12,272 nucleotides of DNA from Deltaproteobacteria bacterium. Its GTDB lineage: Bacteria; Desulfobacterota; Desulfuromonadia; Desulfuromonadales; JAAYDE01. Position numbers and translations under genes: made by a program. Where the stretch lies: NCBI GenBank assembly GCA_017417085.1, contig JAFPZV010000265.1, forward strand, positions 1 through 12,272, in the 5' to 3' direction. Positions 5,291 to 12,049 of this stretch are shown piece by piece. The notes beneath the pieces are model-generated. The model searched no databases. It saw nothing but the letters and a program-made list of their open reading frames with translations, and was not told where the DNA came from. Position 1 is the first letter of the stretch. Each line of letters begins with the position of its first letter.

Positions 5291-6331
5291 TCACAGCACA
5301 ATCACGCCGTTTAAATTCCTTGGCTTTATGTCAGCCCCTGCATCAACTAATGTCTGTATCACTTCAACATACCCCTGCGATACAGCCCAGCCCAACGCCG
5401 TCTTACCATTTAATTCCTCCACATTCATATCCGCATCCGCATCAATTAACGCTTGAGTCATTTCAACATGACCCTGCGACGCAGCGTACATCAGAGCTGT
5501 TGCACCATCTTCATCCTTTGCATTCACATCCGCACTGGCGTCAATCAACACTTGTGCCATCTCAACATGACCTCCTCCCGCAGCACACATCAGCGCCGTC
5601 ATGCCATCCTTGGCAGCTGCGTTCACCTTCGCACCAGTTTTAATCAACACCCTTGCCGCTTCAACATGGCCCAGAAACGCGGCATACATCAGTGGCGTTA
5701 CACCGTTCCTATCCCCTATATTCACCTTTGCACCAACTTTAATCAGCTCCTGTGCCATTTCAGCATGGCCCAGAGAGACGGCATACATTAGCGCCGTCCA
5801 CCCGCTTTCATCTGTCGCATGCACATTCGCACCAGATTTAATCAGCGCCCACGCCACTTCAGCATGACCGCCTCCCGCGGCACATATCAGCGCAGTTATG
5901 CCGTCCTTAGCTGCTGCGTTTACCTCCACACCAGCTTTAATCAATGCCTGCGTCACTTCAGTATGACCGCCCTCCGCAGCATACATCAGTGCCATTGCGC
6001 CGTTCCTGGTTGCTGCATCTACCTTCGCACCGGCTTTAATCAGTGCCCACGCCACTTCAGCATGACCGCTTTCCGCAGCATACATCAGCGTCGTTACACC
6101 ATCCGAGTTTGTCAAGTTCACATCCGCACCAGCATTGAGCAACGCCTGAACTTTTTGAACCTGATCGGACAATACAGCACGCATCAAATCCGTCACGCCG
6201 CTCTCGTCTAGTGCGTCTATGCCCGCACTGTCCCAATTGAACTCCGCACCATTTTCAACATGGTCTTCCTTCATGGAAGAAGGTAAAGCACTCGTTTCGC
6301 CAGGAACAGGATCATGGATAAAAGGTCTCAT
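5291..6331 (-). CDS. Ankyrin-repeat protein
   Basis: 346-residue protein made almost wholly of ankyrin repeats, which are protein-binding scaffolds. A ~41-residue acidic N-terminal stretch is followed by nine 33-residue repeats (about 42-75, 76-108, 109-141, 142-174, 175-207, 208-240, 241-273, 274-306, 307-339) and a seven-residue tail. Each unit carries the consensus DG.TALMYAA..GHVE..Q.LI.AGADVN. No signal peptide, membrane segment or catalytic domain is present, so it is probably cytoplasmic; its partner is unknown. The start at 6331 (MRPFIHDP) is chosen because AGGAG stands six bases upstream; the frame opens 14 codons earlier without such a site. Repeats 2-4 and 5-7 resemble each other block by block, suggesting a three-repeat duplication. 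Confidence 0.9.
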   Translation of the reverse strand: MRPFIHDPVPGETSALPSSMKEDHVENGAEFNWDSAGIDALDESGVTDLMRAVLSDQVQKVQALLNAGADVNLTNSDGVTTLMYAAESGHAEVAWALIKAGAKVDAATRNGAMALMYAAEGGHTEVTQALIKAGVEVNAAAKDGITALICAAGGGHAEVAWALIKSGANVHATDESGWTALMYAVSLGHAEMAQELIKVGAKVNIGDRNGVTPLMYAAFLGHVEAARVLIKTGAKVNAAAKDGMTALMCAAGGGHVEMAQVLIDASADVNAKDEDGATALMYAASQGHVEMTQALIDADADMNVEELNGKTALGWAVSQGYVEVIQTLVDAGADIKPRNLNGVIVL

Positions 6332-6373
6332 AAGTTTCTCCTTATGAAATTTCCCAATTCCAAAGGCCAACAA

Positions 6374-6891
6374 AGAAGCCCCCCCCGCCTCTTCTGAGCG
6401 CGCGTTCTCCCTTGGTGGTCCATGTCCATCGCAACTTGCGGGAAAACAAAAGCTGTCCCAGCCGTGCCTTCACGCTCATCGCGGCCATAACAACTCCCGA
6501 TTTTTCTAGAGGTAGAGAAATGAGGACGTTTACTGCATTTACGGAAAATGCGGAGACTACATTCCATCCAGAGGCCTTCCCGCCCCTTCTTTCACGAAAT
6601 ACAATTCAATTTTTCCCGGCATCGGCCGTTTATGCTGAACTTCGGCTCAACATCATGAACTTTACGAATACTTACTTGAACTATTCTCTGGAAGAATTGT
6701 CTTGGAGTGCTATCTTGATATTCTTAATTGCAGATAGCTTGCGAGTGGAATTATTTTTTCTTTCAAAATAAAGCAAATAATTTCCAAATGCAAGTAAATA
6801 AAAATTTTTGCAGCAACCGAGCTTGGTGGCCCCCTGTCACAACAGCTCTCTGATTTTTCAAAGGAACGACCATTTTCCCAAAGCCGTTTAT
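6374..6891. other. Long stretch without a supported gene
   Basis: No gene can be supported here. Open frames on both strands (for example 6412-6771 plus, 6328-6567 minus) have no ribosome binding site and no protein-like composition. The right part, about 6600-6800, is AT-rich. The stretch ends at the IS3-type terminal repeat at 6892, so it may be decayed DNA. The ankyrin gene's promoter should lie near 6345-6420 on the minus strand, but I cannot fix its boxes. Confidence 0.5.
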
Positions 6892-7133
6892 TGAGGTGCT
6901 CCTATTTGTCAGACAACTGTTAGTCTGAGTGCAGGGTATTGATAAACACCATGTTGGTAAATTGACTCCTCTGATCCGTATTGCATATCTCTGGCGTTCC
7001 ACAAGGCTTCTTCAAGGGCATCAATAAAATCCACATCCATCGTTGCGGAAAGCCGCCTGGAAAGCACCTTGCAACTGTACCAGTCCATAATGTTACAAGG
7101 TCCCCTACGCATATGAATGTAAGTAATATCCGC
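6892..7133 (-). pseudogene. IS3-family transposase OrfB remnant with its terminal repeat
   Basis: On the minus strand from 7133 the frame reads ADITYIHMRRG...IMDWYSCKVLSRRLSATMD...DALEEAL. This is the start of the IS3-family OrfB rve/DDE integrase core: DITYI contains the first catalytic aspartate, and MDWYSRKVLSWRLS is the usual form of the second block. Several residues expected between RRG and MDW are missing, and the rest of the core with the later catalytic residues is absent; the frame runs into the terminal repeat and stops. The repeat at 6892-6927 (tip TGAGGTGCTCC, inner AGACAACTGTTAG) matches the solo end at 4192-4227. The remnant abuts the 73-aa gene: only three bases separate that gene's stop from the matching sequence. 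Confidence 0.75.
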
Positions 7134-7136
7134 CTC

Positions 7137-7358
7137 CTACCTATAACCTAGTTTTCTGTTGATGGCATCCTCGACCCAATTCCGGATAGAGACGCCTTCC
7201 GCTTTCACCTGCTCTCGCACCTTTTCCACAATTGCTGCGGCTACGGCTATTTGTTTACGAGGCTCGGCCTTTTCCGTTTTTCGTGGCGTCCTGTCCTTAC
7301 GTCCCATAGGACGGCCGGCGCCCGGGCGGCTTCCACCACGATTACCCGTTTTCTCCAT
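7137..7358 (-). CDS. Small ribbon-helix-helix-like protein with GGxRPGAGRP tail
   Basis: 73-residue basic protein. The N-terminus NRGGSRPGAGRPMGRK (6-21) is the GGxRPGAGR motif common in small phage and mobile-element proteins. The C-terminal part looks like a ribbon-helix-helix DNA-binding fold: strand KQIAVA (35-40), helix AIVEKVREQVKAEG (42-55) and helix SIRNWVEDAINRKL (57-70). It overlaps the end of the 234-aa gene by 17 bases, and GGAGG in that gene's 3' end lies about 12 bases before its ATG, so the two are co-transcribed and probably translationally coupled. An RHH partner suggests autoregulation or an antitoxin role (inference). Its stop is only three bases from an IS remnant, so the C-terminus could have been altered. 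Confidence 0.7.
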   Translation of the reverse strand: MEKTGNRGGSRPGAGRPMGRKDRTPRKTEKAEPRKQIAVAAAIVEKVREQVKAEGVSIRNWVEDAINRKLGYR

Positions 7359-8046
7359 TTTGTTCGCACACCTCCTCTTCGGTAACCATCCTGTACACCC
7401 AGTTCAAATCCCGCTCATCCTGTACCACCGGATCAGCGAGCACAACAGATACGTAGTTCCATGCTCCCACGCCGCTTCCCATGATCTCATAGGCTACGTG
7501 AGGCTTGCCATCAATCTCGTATTCGATTCGGCTCAGCGTATCCCGCGGTTTACCAAGTATCGTTTCTTTTGCCGCAATGCCTTTCTCGGCAAGTGCGTCA
7601 ACCAAAGATTTTCCTTCCATGTAGTTCCGTCCCAAGATGGCCGGGAATGGGCGGGTTGCCAGGGCGGAATTCCACACGTCCAGACCATCGGCCAGCAGTC
7701 GGCCGTACAGAATGTTGCGGCCGTCGGTATACTGGGCAATGCCGTCATCTTTTATCCGTGCCAGGTGGTACTCACGGCAGTTGTACTGCACTGTCAGCGG
7801 CCAGCCGGGATTGGCAACCGCTTGCCAGACATCAACATCAGAGCTATTTGTAGAGGTGTATTTATCGCCATCCTTGATCCACTGCGGCGTTGGGCATCCG
7901 ATGATCTCCGCCGGCACGTAATCCGGCGGATACAACTCTGATATTCCGTCAAATGTATGTTGCAGCAGGTAGTTGTTCTCCCCGAATTTCCCAGTTGCTT
8001 CGGCTTTCATTGTGTCAAAAAAAACGTAGTCTTGGTACATGTTCAT
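7342..8046 (-). CDS. Hypothetical protein, first gene of a two-gene operon
   Basis: 234-residue protein that I do not recognise. It has no signal peptide or transmembrane segment, is rich in aromatic residues in its first 120 positions (for example PQWIKDGDKYTS, GWPLTVQYNCREYHLARIKDDG) and ends in an acidic tail. The residue pattern looks like a genuine soluble protein of mixed alpha/beta structure, with no catalytic motif I can name. AGGAGG stands four bases before the first ATG (8046), and a second ATG two codons later has ten-base spacing, so either could start it. It overlaps the downstream RHH-like gene by 17 bases. The pair lies between two IS remnants, and the context suggests accessory or phage-derived DNA. 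A toxin-antitoxin-like or phage accessory role is possible but unproven. Confidence 0.75.
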   Translation of the reverse strand: MNMYQDYVFFDTMKAEATGKFGENNYLLQHTFDGISELYPPDYVPAEIIGCPTPQWIKDGDKYTSTNSSDVDVWQAVANPGWPLTVQYNCREYHLARIKDDGIAQYTDGRNILYGRLLADGLDVWNSALATRPFPAILGRNYMEGKSLVDALAEKGIAAKETILGKPRDTLSRIEYEIDGKPHVAYEIMGSGVGAWNYVSVVLADPVVQDERDLNWVYRMVTEEEVCEQNGENG

Positions 8047-8222
8047 TCTGCCTCCTTGTTTGTACTTCGCTTCGCTTGCCCGCCATGTAAAGGGCGGTTG
8101 CGTCGAAGAGGGGAATTCCGCTTACCAATCCGCCATGTTGGTCTCTTCCTCCGACCACGGAACCGTTATATTGTATTTTGATTTTTGTCGCCAACAATAA
8201 TAATCAAAGCACGAGAAAAATA

Positions 8223-8236
8223 TTGTAAAATTACAA
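8223..8236. promoter_or_regulatory. Inverted repeat upstream of the two-gene operon, candidate operator
   Basis: TTGTAA and TTACAA flank two bases in an AT-rich stretch 177 bases upstream of the 234-aa gene. This could be a binding site for the RHH-like protein or another regulator; position and symmetry are the only support. Confidence 0.3.
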
Positions 8237-8314
8237 CGAATAGGATATAGTATTGATATTAGGTTGGATTTCATGTGGCTCGTGAAGTGATAAGCTTTTC
8301 GGGCTTTTTATTGG

Positions 8315-8356
8315 CCCTTTTCCGCCGGTTCCCCTGCTGGCGGAAAGGGGCGTTTT
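8315..8356 (+). terminator. Intrinsic terminator hairpin
   Basis: CCCTTTTCCGCC (8315-8326) pairs with GGCGGAAAGGGG (8339-8350) over 12 positions, one of them G-T, around a 12-base loop, and TTTT follows at 8353-8356. It terminates plus-strand transcription, although no intact plus-strand gene lies upstream, so it may be left from a deleted gene or insulate the operon from the IS remnant. Confidence 0.6.
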
Positions 8357-8418
8357 GATCCTACCCGTTATTGAAGGACATTCTGTTAAGCGAGTATATT
8401 CCCTTAGCGGGGGGGGGC

Positions 8419-8521
8419 GTTACAACACGAGACCAAGCTGGCAAGAGCAGGAAAAGGTATTCTCAGCAGTACAAGTCGGAAGCATTGGCCCTGACAGAAC
8501 AGCTTGGGGTTGCGGTAGCAG
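8419..8521 (+). pseudogene. IS3-family transposase OrfA N-terminal fragment
   Basis: The frame starting at 8419 reads ...KSRKRYSQQYKSEALAL then TEQLGVAVA before running into the IS-type end at 8522. RYS.QYK.EAL.L.EQ.GVA.A matches the beginning of IS3-family OrfA (Tnp_1 helix-turn-helix). About 30 residues remain; the recognition helix and leucine zipper are missing. A run of eight or more G upstream and the absence of a start codon with a ribosome binding site show it is dead. Confidence 0.55.
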
Positions 8522-8535
8522 TGAGGTGCTCCCCA
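8522..8535. mobile_element. Solo tip of the IS3-type palindrome family
   Basis: TGAGGTGCTCCCCA repeats the first bases of the elements at 3034 and 3210 and then diverges. It interrupts the OrfA fragment on its left and lies 12 bases from the stop of the nuclease gene on its right. Confidence 0.45.
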
Positions 8536-8546
8536 ATGGTGGTTTC

Positions 8547-9578
8547 CTAATTTCTTGAATCTTCTTTTCCTTCGATCTTTCGTCGTTCCGCCTCAATTTC
8601 ATGCCGCAGTTCTTCCACGGTGGGGAGAGTGAGGCGATACTTCGAAGCAAAGACCTGTTGGGCGTCATTCAAAACAGAGTATTTAACGATGGCCTCATTC
8701 TTCTGGGAGCAAAGGATAATGCCGATTGTGGGATTGTCATCTTCATTTTTATACAAAGCATCAAACATGCGAATATAGCTGTCCATCTGCCCCACATCAC
8801 CGTGCGTCAACTTGCCGACTTTCAGGTCAATCAGCACATGGCATTTCAGGATGCTGTGGTAAAAAACGAGGTCGAGGTAGAAATCCTCCTCCTCATACCG
8901 CATGAGTTTCTGCCTTGCCACAAAACAGAAGCCCCGCCCCAGTTCCAGAAGAAACTCCTGCAATTTGTCGATCAGCGCCTGCTCCAGGTCGGACTCCCGC
9001 AGAGCCGGGTAGTTCTTCAAGTCTAGGAAATCCAACACATAGGGATCTTTGATGAAATTCTCCGCCGCCATCGGTTTCATCAACTTATCAGCCTCGGCAA
9101 TGACAGGGGCCTTGTCACGGCTGGCCAGTAACCGATCATAGTACAGCGTGGAGATCTGCCGCTCCAGCTGGCGGCTTGACCATCCGGAACGGACGCATTC
9201 TTCCATATACCAGTTCCTTGCGGCATCGTTTTCCACCCGAAGAAGGGTACGGTAATGCGTCCATGTCAATTCGTCACGCAGTGCGTGACCATTTGGGAAG
9301 GTTATATAGAACTGACGCATGTACTTTAAATTTGTAACTGTAAAACCCTTTCCGAATTCTTCCGATAGTTGCTCCGAGATGCGTTGCAGTATCGCCTTGC
9401 CATATTCGGCCCGGAGACTTCCGCGCTGTTCATGCTCCACGATGATACGCCCAATATGCCAGTACGCCTGAACCATGGCAAAATTGACGGCGCTGTATGC
9501 CTGACTGCGTGAGCTCAGAAGCACTTCTTTGATTTCGGAATAGATATCCTGATAGGGAACGGGTGTATTTTCGGCCAT
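8547..9578 (-). CDS. YhcG/DUF1016-family PD-(D/E)XK nuclease domain protein
   Basis: 343-residue protein with the two-part DUF1016 layout. The N-terminal helical domain (about 10-170) contains YWHIGRIIVEHEQ, ISEQLSEEFGKGFTVTNLKYMRQFY and LTWTHYRTLLRV. The C-terminal domain is YhcG_C-like and of PD-(D/E)XK type. Visible motif residues, numbered from ATG 9578, are D236 (DFYLDLVFYH), D251 and K253 (LIDLKVG) and Q264xxxY268 (GQMDSYIRMFD). Family members are presumed DNA endonucleases tied to mobile-element or restriction contexts; cleavage by this one is not shown. The ATG at 9578 has AGGAAGG eight bases upstream; a TTG two codons earlier is too close to that site. It stands alone, with IS debris just beyond its stop and a 17-bp palindrome upstream. 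Confidence 0.88.
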   Translation of the reverse strand: MAENTPVPYQDIYSEIKEVLLSSRSQAYSAVNFAMVQAYWHIGRIIVEHEQRGSLRAEYGKAILQRISEQLSEEFGKGFTVTNLKYMRQFYITFPNGHALRDELTWTHYRTLLRVENDAARNWYMEECVRSGWSSRQLERQISTLYYDRLLASRDKAPVIAEADKLMKPMAAENFIKDPYVLDFLDLKNYPALRESDLEQALIDKLQEFLLELGRGFCFVARQKLMRYEEEDFYLDLVFYHSILKCHVLIDLKVGKLTHGDVGQMDSYIRMFDALYKNEDDNPTIGIILCSQKNEAIVKYSVLNDAQQVFASKYRLTLPTVEELRHEIEAERRKIEGKEDSRN

Positions 9579-9612
9579 CGCCAAAACCTTCCTCTTCGTC
9601 AGTTCCAGATTA

Positions 9613-9629
9613 CGAACGCGACGCGTTCG
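9613..9629. promoter_or_regulatory. Perfect 17-bp palindrome upstream of the nuclease gene
   Basis: CGAACGCG-A-CGCGTTCG lies 35 bases upstream of the nuclease ATG, in the expected position of its promoter or 5' leader. No T-run follows, so an operator is more likely than a terminator. The binding protein is unknown. Confidence 0.5.
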
Positions 9630-9760
9630 AATTTAAATCAATTGTAGTGGTTCAGACTTGATCTGACAGTTGGCTCCGTTTGGATGGAAAATATTGTTCG
9701 ATTAGTTCAGTTGTCTGCACTCCCAAAGCACAAAACGCTATTTTTCAAGGTACCCTCAAG

Positions 9761-9820
9761 TTGATATTTTCAACTCTCTCGCCTCAGAAGTTTTTGAAAT
9801 TTCTGCCTTTTATGCGAGAG
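9761..9820 (-). terminator. Possible hairpin at the end of the second aldo/keto reductase gene
   Basis: CTCTCGC (9776-9782) can pair with GCGAGAG (9814-9820), with CAGAA (9785-9789) pairing TTCTG (9801-9805) inside. A further GTTGA...TCAAC hairpin starts at about 9760. The outer stem overlaps the last codons, and no strong T-run follows, so the call is tentative. Confidence 0.25.
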
Positions 9821-10841
9821 TTTGAGCGAGCACCTCTTTGTAATCCTCATAATTTTTCCGCAGCAGATTCGGGATATCGAGTTCGTAGGGACAGGACGCG
9901 ACGCACTTGCGGCAGTCGGTGCAGGACTCTATTCGCCTCATGTTGTTCTGCCACTTCTCCGAAAGCCAGGCCTCGGTTGGCGCGCGCCGCAGCAGCAGGC
10001 TCATGCGGTTGCAGTTATTGATCGGGATACCGACGGCACAGGGCATGCAGTAGCCGCAGCCACGGCAAAAATTGCCGGCCAGCTCCCTGCGTTCTCCCTC
10101 AATGAAGGCACGGATTTCATCCGTCATTTCCGGAGTATCCTTCATGTAGGCAAGCCATTCGTCCAGTTCGCTTTCCCGCTGTACGCCCCAGATCGGCAGC
10201 ACGTTGCCGTACTGGGCCATGAAGGCCATGGCTGCATCAGAGCGAGTGATCAGGCCGCCGGCCAGTCCCTTCATGCAAACGAAACCGACATTGGCCGCTT
10301 CGCAGTCCCGGACCAGCTTGACTTCCTTTTCCGAGGCCAGATAGCTGAACGGGTATTGCAACGTTTCGTACAAACCGCTTTTGACGATGTCGAAGGCGAT
10401 TGAAAGCTTGTGGGCAGTTATACCGATATGCCGGATCTTGCCCTGCCGTTTCGCCTCCAGCATGCACTCGTACATGCCGGTTCCGTCGTCCGGCGCGTAG
10501 CACTGCTGGGCCTGATGAAACTGGTAGATATCGATATAGTCCGTCTTCATCAGTTCCAGCGACCTGTGCAGATCCTTCCAGAAATCCTCCGGCGTTTTGG
10601 CAAGCGTCTTGGTCGCAATATATAGCCGCTCACGCGGGACATAGCCCGTCCCGAAGGCCTCGCCCAATTTTTCCTCGCTGTCCGTATAAGCCCGGGCGGT
10701 GTCAAAGTACAGCATTCCGCCGTCATAGGCCTTGCGCAGCAGATACACGGCGTCCTTTTTTGAAATGCGCTGGATCGGCAGCGCGCCGAACGCGTTCTGC
10801 GGGACTGTGATGCCGGTTGGACCGAGCGTGACAAGTTGCAT
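9810..10841 (-). CDS. Aldo/keto reductase with C-terminal 4Fe-4S ferredoxin domain
   Basis: 343-residue cytoplasmic AKR barrel plus ferredoxin-like tail. The catalytic tetrad is D47 (YFDTARAY), Y52, K78 (ATK) and H109 (YQFHQ). Cluster motifs are C259/C262/C265/C268 (CRGCGYCMPC) and C307/C310/C313/C317 (CTDCRKCVASCP). It belongs to the same family as the protein at the left edge, but the sequences differ widely, so this is not a recent duplication. It has no export signal, unlike the suspected leader of the other. The start at 10841 (MQLVTLG) has AAGGAGG eight bases upstream; an earlier in-frame ATG at 10904 would translate part of a mobile-element end and is rejected. Electron transfer between NAD(P)H and ferredoxin-type carriers is plausible; the substrate is unknown. 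Confidence 0.92.
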   Translation of the reverse strand: MQLVTLGPTGITVPQNAFGALPIQRISKKDAVYLLRKAYDGGMLYFDTARAYTDSEEKLGEAFGTGYVPRERLYIATKTLAKTPEDFWKDLHRSLELMKTDYIDIYQFHQAQQCYAPDDGTGMYECMLEAKRQGKIRHIGITAHKLSIAFDIVKSGLYETLQYPFSYLASEKEVKLVRDCEAANVGFVCMKGLAGGLITRSDAAMAFMAQYGNVLPIWGVQRESELDEWLAYMKDTPEMTDEIRAFIEGERRELAGNFCRGCGYCMPCAVGIPINNCNRMSLLLRRAPTEAWLSEKWQNNMRRIESCTDCRKCVASCPYELDIPNLLRKNYEDYKEVLAQTLA

Positions 10842-10875
10842 GGTTTTTTCCTCCTTGTGGGATAACATGCTTATA

Positions 10876-10922
10876 GGACAGGATAATCTACCATACTTCT
10901 CCAATTTTGGGGGAGCACCTCA
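10876..10922. mobile_element. Truncated copy of the IS3-type palindromic element (copy 3)
   Basis: Read on the minus strand from 10922, the end begins TGAGGTGCTCCCCC, as in the 3144-3210 copy. On the plus strand GGACAGGATAA (10876-10886), a middle containing ATAC, and the right arm also align with that copy. The outer part of the left arm is lost or shortened. It sits between the metallo-hydrolase and aldo/keto reductase genes, about 35 bases upstream of the latter's start. Confidence 0.6.
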
Positions 10923-10950
10923 GTCATGGGTGTTCCCCCACCGCGTCCCC

Positions 10951-11907
10951 TCAGGCCCTGTTGAAAGAAGACCGGGCTTGCCCGCAGTTCGGGCAGTGCC
11001 AGTCCCCTGGCAAATCCTCGAATTTCGTTCCCGGCGCAACGCCGTGTTCCGAGTCACCTTTTTCCGGGTCGTACACGTAGCCGCACACGGAGCAGACATA
11101 TTTGCCGGTCGCCGTTTTCACCACGATGTCTTTCGGCGGAATGGGCTTGGGCGGTGCGTTCAGATCCACGATGCGCAGGGCCTCCAGGTTCTCGTAGCCC
11201 AACGGCGTGTGGGTGGAGCAGTACACCGTGGGATGGGAGGCGACAAAGGCCCGCACCCGGGTCAGGGTGTCCCGCGCGGCCTCCTTGTCCTCGAACACCA
11301 CGGAGAGCTTGTCCGCGTACAGGGCCTCGTCCGAATAGGTGACATCGCCGTGCATCATGTAGTAGCGCTCGCCATCGTGAGCCACGATGATGCTGTTGCC
11401 GTTTGTGTGTCCCTTGGCCTTGATAAAGTACACGCCCTCGGCAATTTTCTCGTGTGCCGGAAAGTTCTCGAAAGGACCATCCTTGTACTGCACATGCACG
11501 ACGTCGGCACCCTTCAGTTCGGAGCAGTCCGCATCGTCCGGGCCGATATACACCTTCGCGTTGGGGAAACTGCGCACTTCGCCTGTATGGTCCGCATGCT
11601 TGTGGGTCACCAGGATTTTGGTCACCTGCTCCGGCCTGTAGCCCAAATCCGCCAGGGCGGAAACGTAGTCCCTGATGCGCGTGCCCATGTATACCTTCGT
11701 GTTTTCGTCGGGCACCGCGTCCGGGGTTTCCCTGGGCATGCCGGTATCCACCAGAATGACCTCGTCGCCTGTGTCGATGAGGAAATTTTGCAGGGAGGAG
11801 CGGTACCTGATCGTGGGATCGAACTTGTCCTCTCCCTCCTCGCCGCCCATGATGAAGGCGTGGGAAATGAAACCGTTCTCATACAGCTTGACTGCCTTGA
11901 CTTGCAT
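10951..11907 (-). CDS. Metallo-beta-lactamase-fold hydrolase fused to rubredoxin
   Basis: 318 residues. The metallo-beta-lactamase fold has DTG turns at 45-47 and 54-56, H102-x-H104-x-D106-H107 (THKHADHTG), H167 (GHTNG), D188 (MMHGDV) and H233, a complete dinuclear metal set. After a linker rich in proline (251-260) comes a rubredoxin domain (about 268-315) with C272, C275, C305 and C308 ([10 protein letters not shown] and CPNCG). No flavodoxin domain is present, so it is not a classic FprA flavodiiron protein. The rubredoxin suggests electron transfer coupled to the metal centre, or oxidative or NO stress defence in an anaerobe; this is inference. AGGAGG lies six bases before ATG 11907. A Tat signal reading frame stands directly upstream but one base out of frame, so the native protein may have been exported. 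Confidence 0.93.
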   Translation of the reverse strand: MQVKAVKLYENGFISHAFIMGGEEGEDKFDPTIRYRSSLQNFLIDTGDEVILVDTGMPRETPDAVPDENTKVYMGTRIRDYVSALADLGYRPEQVTKILVTHKHADHTGEVRSFPNAKVYIGPDDADCSELKGADVVHVQYKDGPFENFPAHEKIAEGVYFIKAKGHTNGNSIIVAHDGERYYMMHGDVTYSDEALYADKLSVVFEDKEAARDTLTRVRAFVASHPTVYCSTHTPLGYENLEALRIVDLNAPPKPIPPKDIVVKTATGKYVCSVCGYVYDPEKGDSEHGVAPGTKFEDLPGDWHCPNCGQARSSFNRA

Positions 11908-12019
11908 GGTGGGCCTCCTGTCTGTCGGGTTGGCCGCCGCAGCGCGAAGCCCGGCGGCAGGAAATGCTCATGGCCGCGGTCGCGGCCAGGGATGTCTTCA
12001 AAAAGGTTCTTCTGTCCAT
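11879..12019 (-). pseudogene. Orphan Tat signal peptide frame, shifted from the metallo-hydrolase gene
   Basis: The ATG at 12019 opens [19 protein letters not shown], a textbook twin-arginine signal (RRTFLK, then an Ala-rich hydrophobic core). It then runs out as CRRASRCGG... and stops at 11879, inside the metallo-hydrolase gene, giving 46 residues. In the hydrolase frame the bases just upstream of its ATG read [13 protein letters not shown], a typical Tat c-region with an AxA cleavage site. Removing one base from the AAA run at 11962-11964 (TTT on the coding strand) would join the two into one reading frame. This is therefore a frameshifted leader or a sequence error rather than a separate small gene. 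It starts 30 bases after the cupin stop, so both would be in one operon. Confidence 0.7.
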
Positions 12020-12049
12020 AATGCCTTGTTCCTTCGGGCTGTTGACGCG

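Larger units (their letters stand above)
8047..8418. other. Intergenic leader and AT-rich region of the two-gene operon
   Basis: No supported gene. A 60-codon TTG-started frame (8015-8197, minus) overlaps the start of the 234-aa gene and has no ribosome binding site. About 8190-8265 is AT-rich and should contain the operon's promoter. The inverted repeat TTGTAA-AA-TTACAA at 8223-8236 is a candidate operator. The remainder is a terminator hairpin at 8315-8356. Confidence 0.5.

Noticed and set aside
5203..6211. Several plus-strand open frames opposite the ankyrin gene
   Set aside because: They are antisense shadows kept open by the regular repeat codons; the minus strand carries clear ankyrin repeats and a good ribosome binding site.
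5291..6331. CRISPR-like or satellite repeat array
   Set aside because: The ~99-bp periodicity is coding and corresponds to 33-residue ankyrin units; there are no constant repeats with unique spacers.
6412..6771. 119-codon plus-strand frame
   Set aside because: No ribosome binding site, composition unlike a protein, and no family recognised.
8015..8197. 60-codon minus-strand frame with TTG start
   Set aside because: It overlaps the start of the 234-aa gene and has no ribosome binding site.
10732..12021. 429-codon plus-strand frame
   Set aside because: It is antisense to the metallo-hydrolase-rubredoxin gene, whose metal-binding and cysteine motifs are unambiguous on the minus strand.
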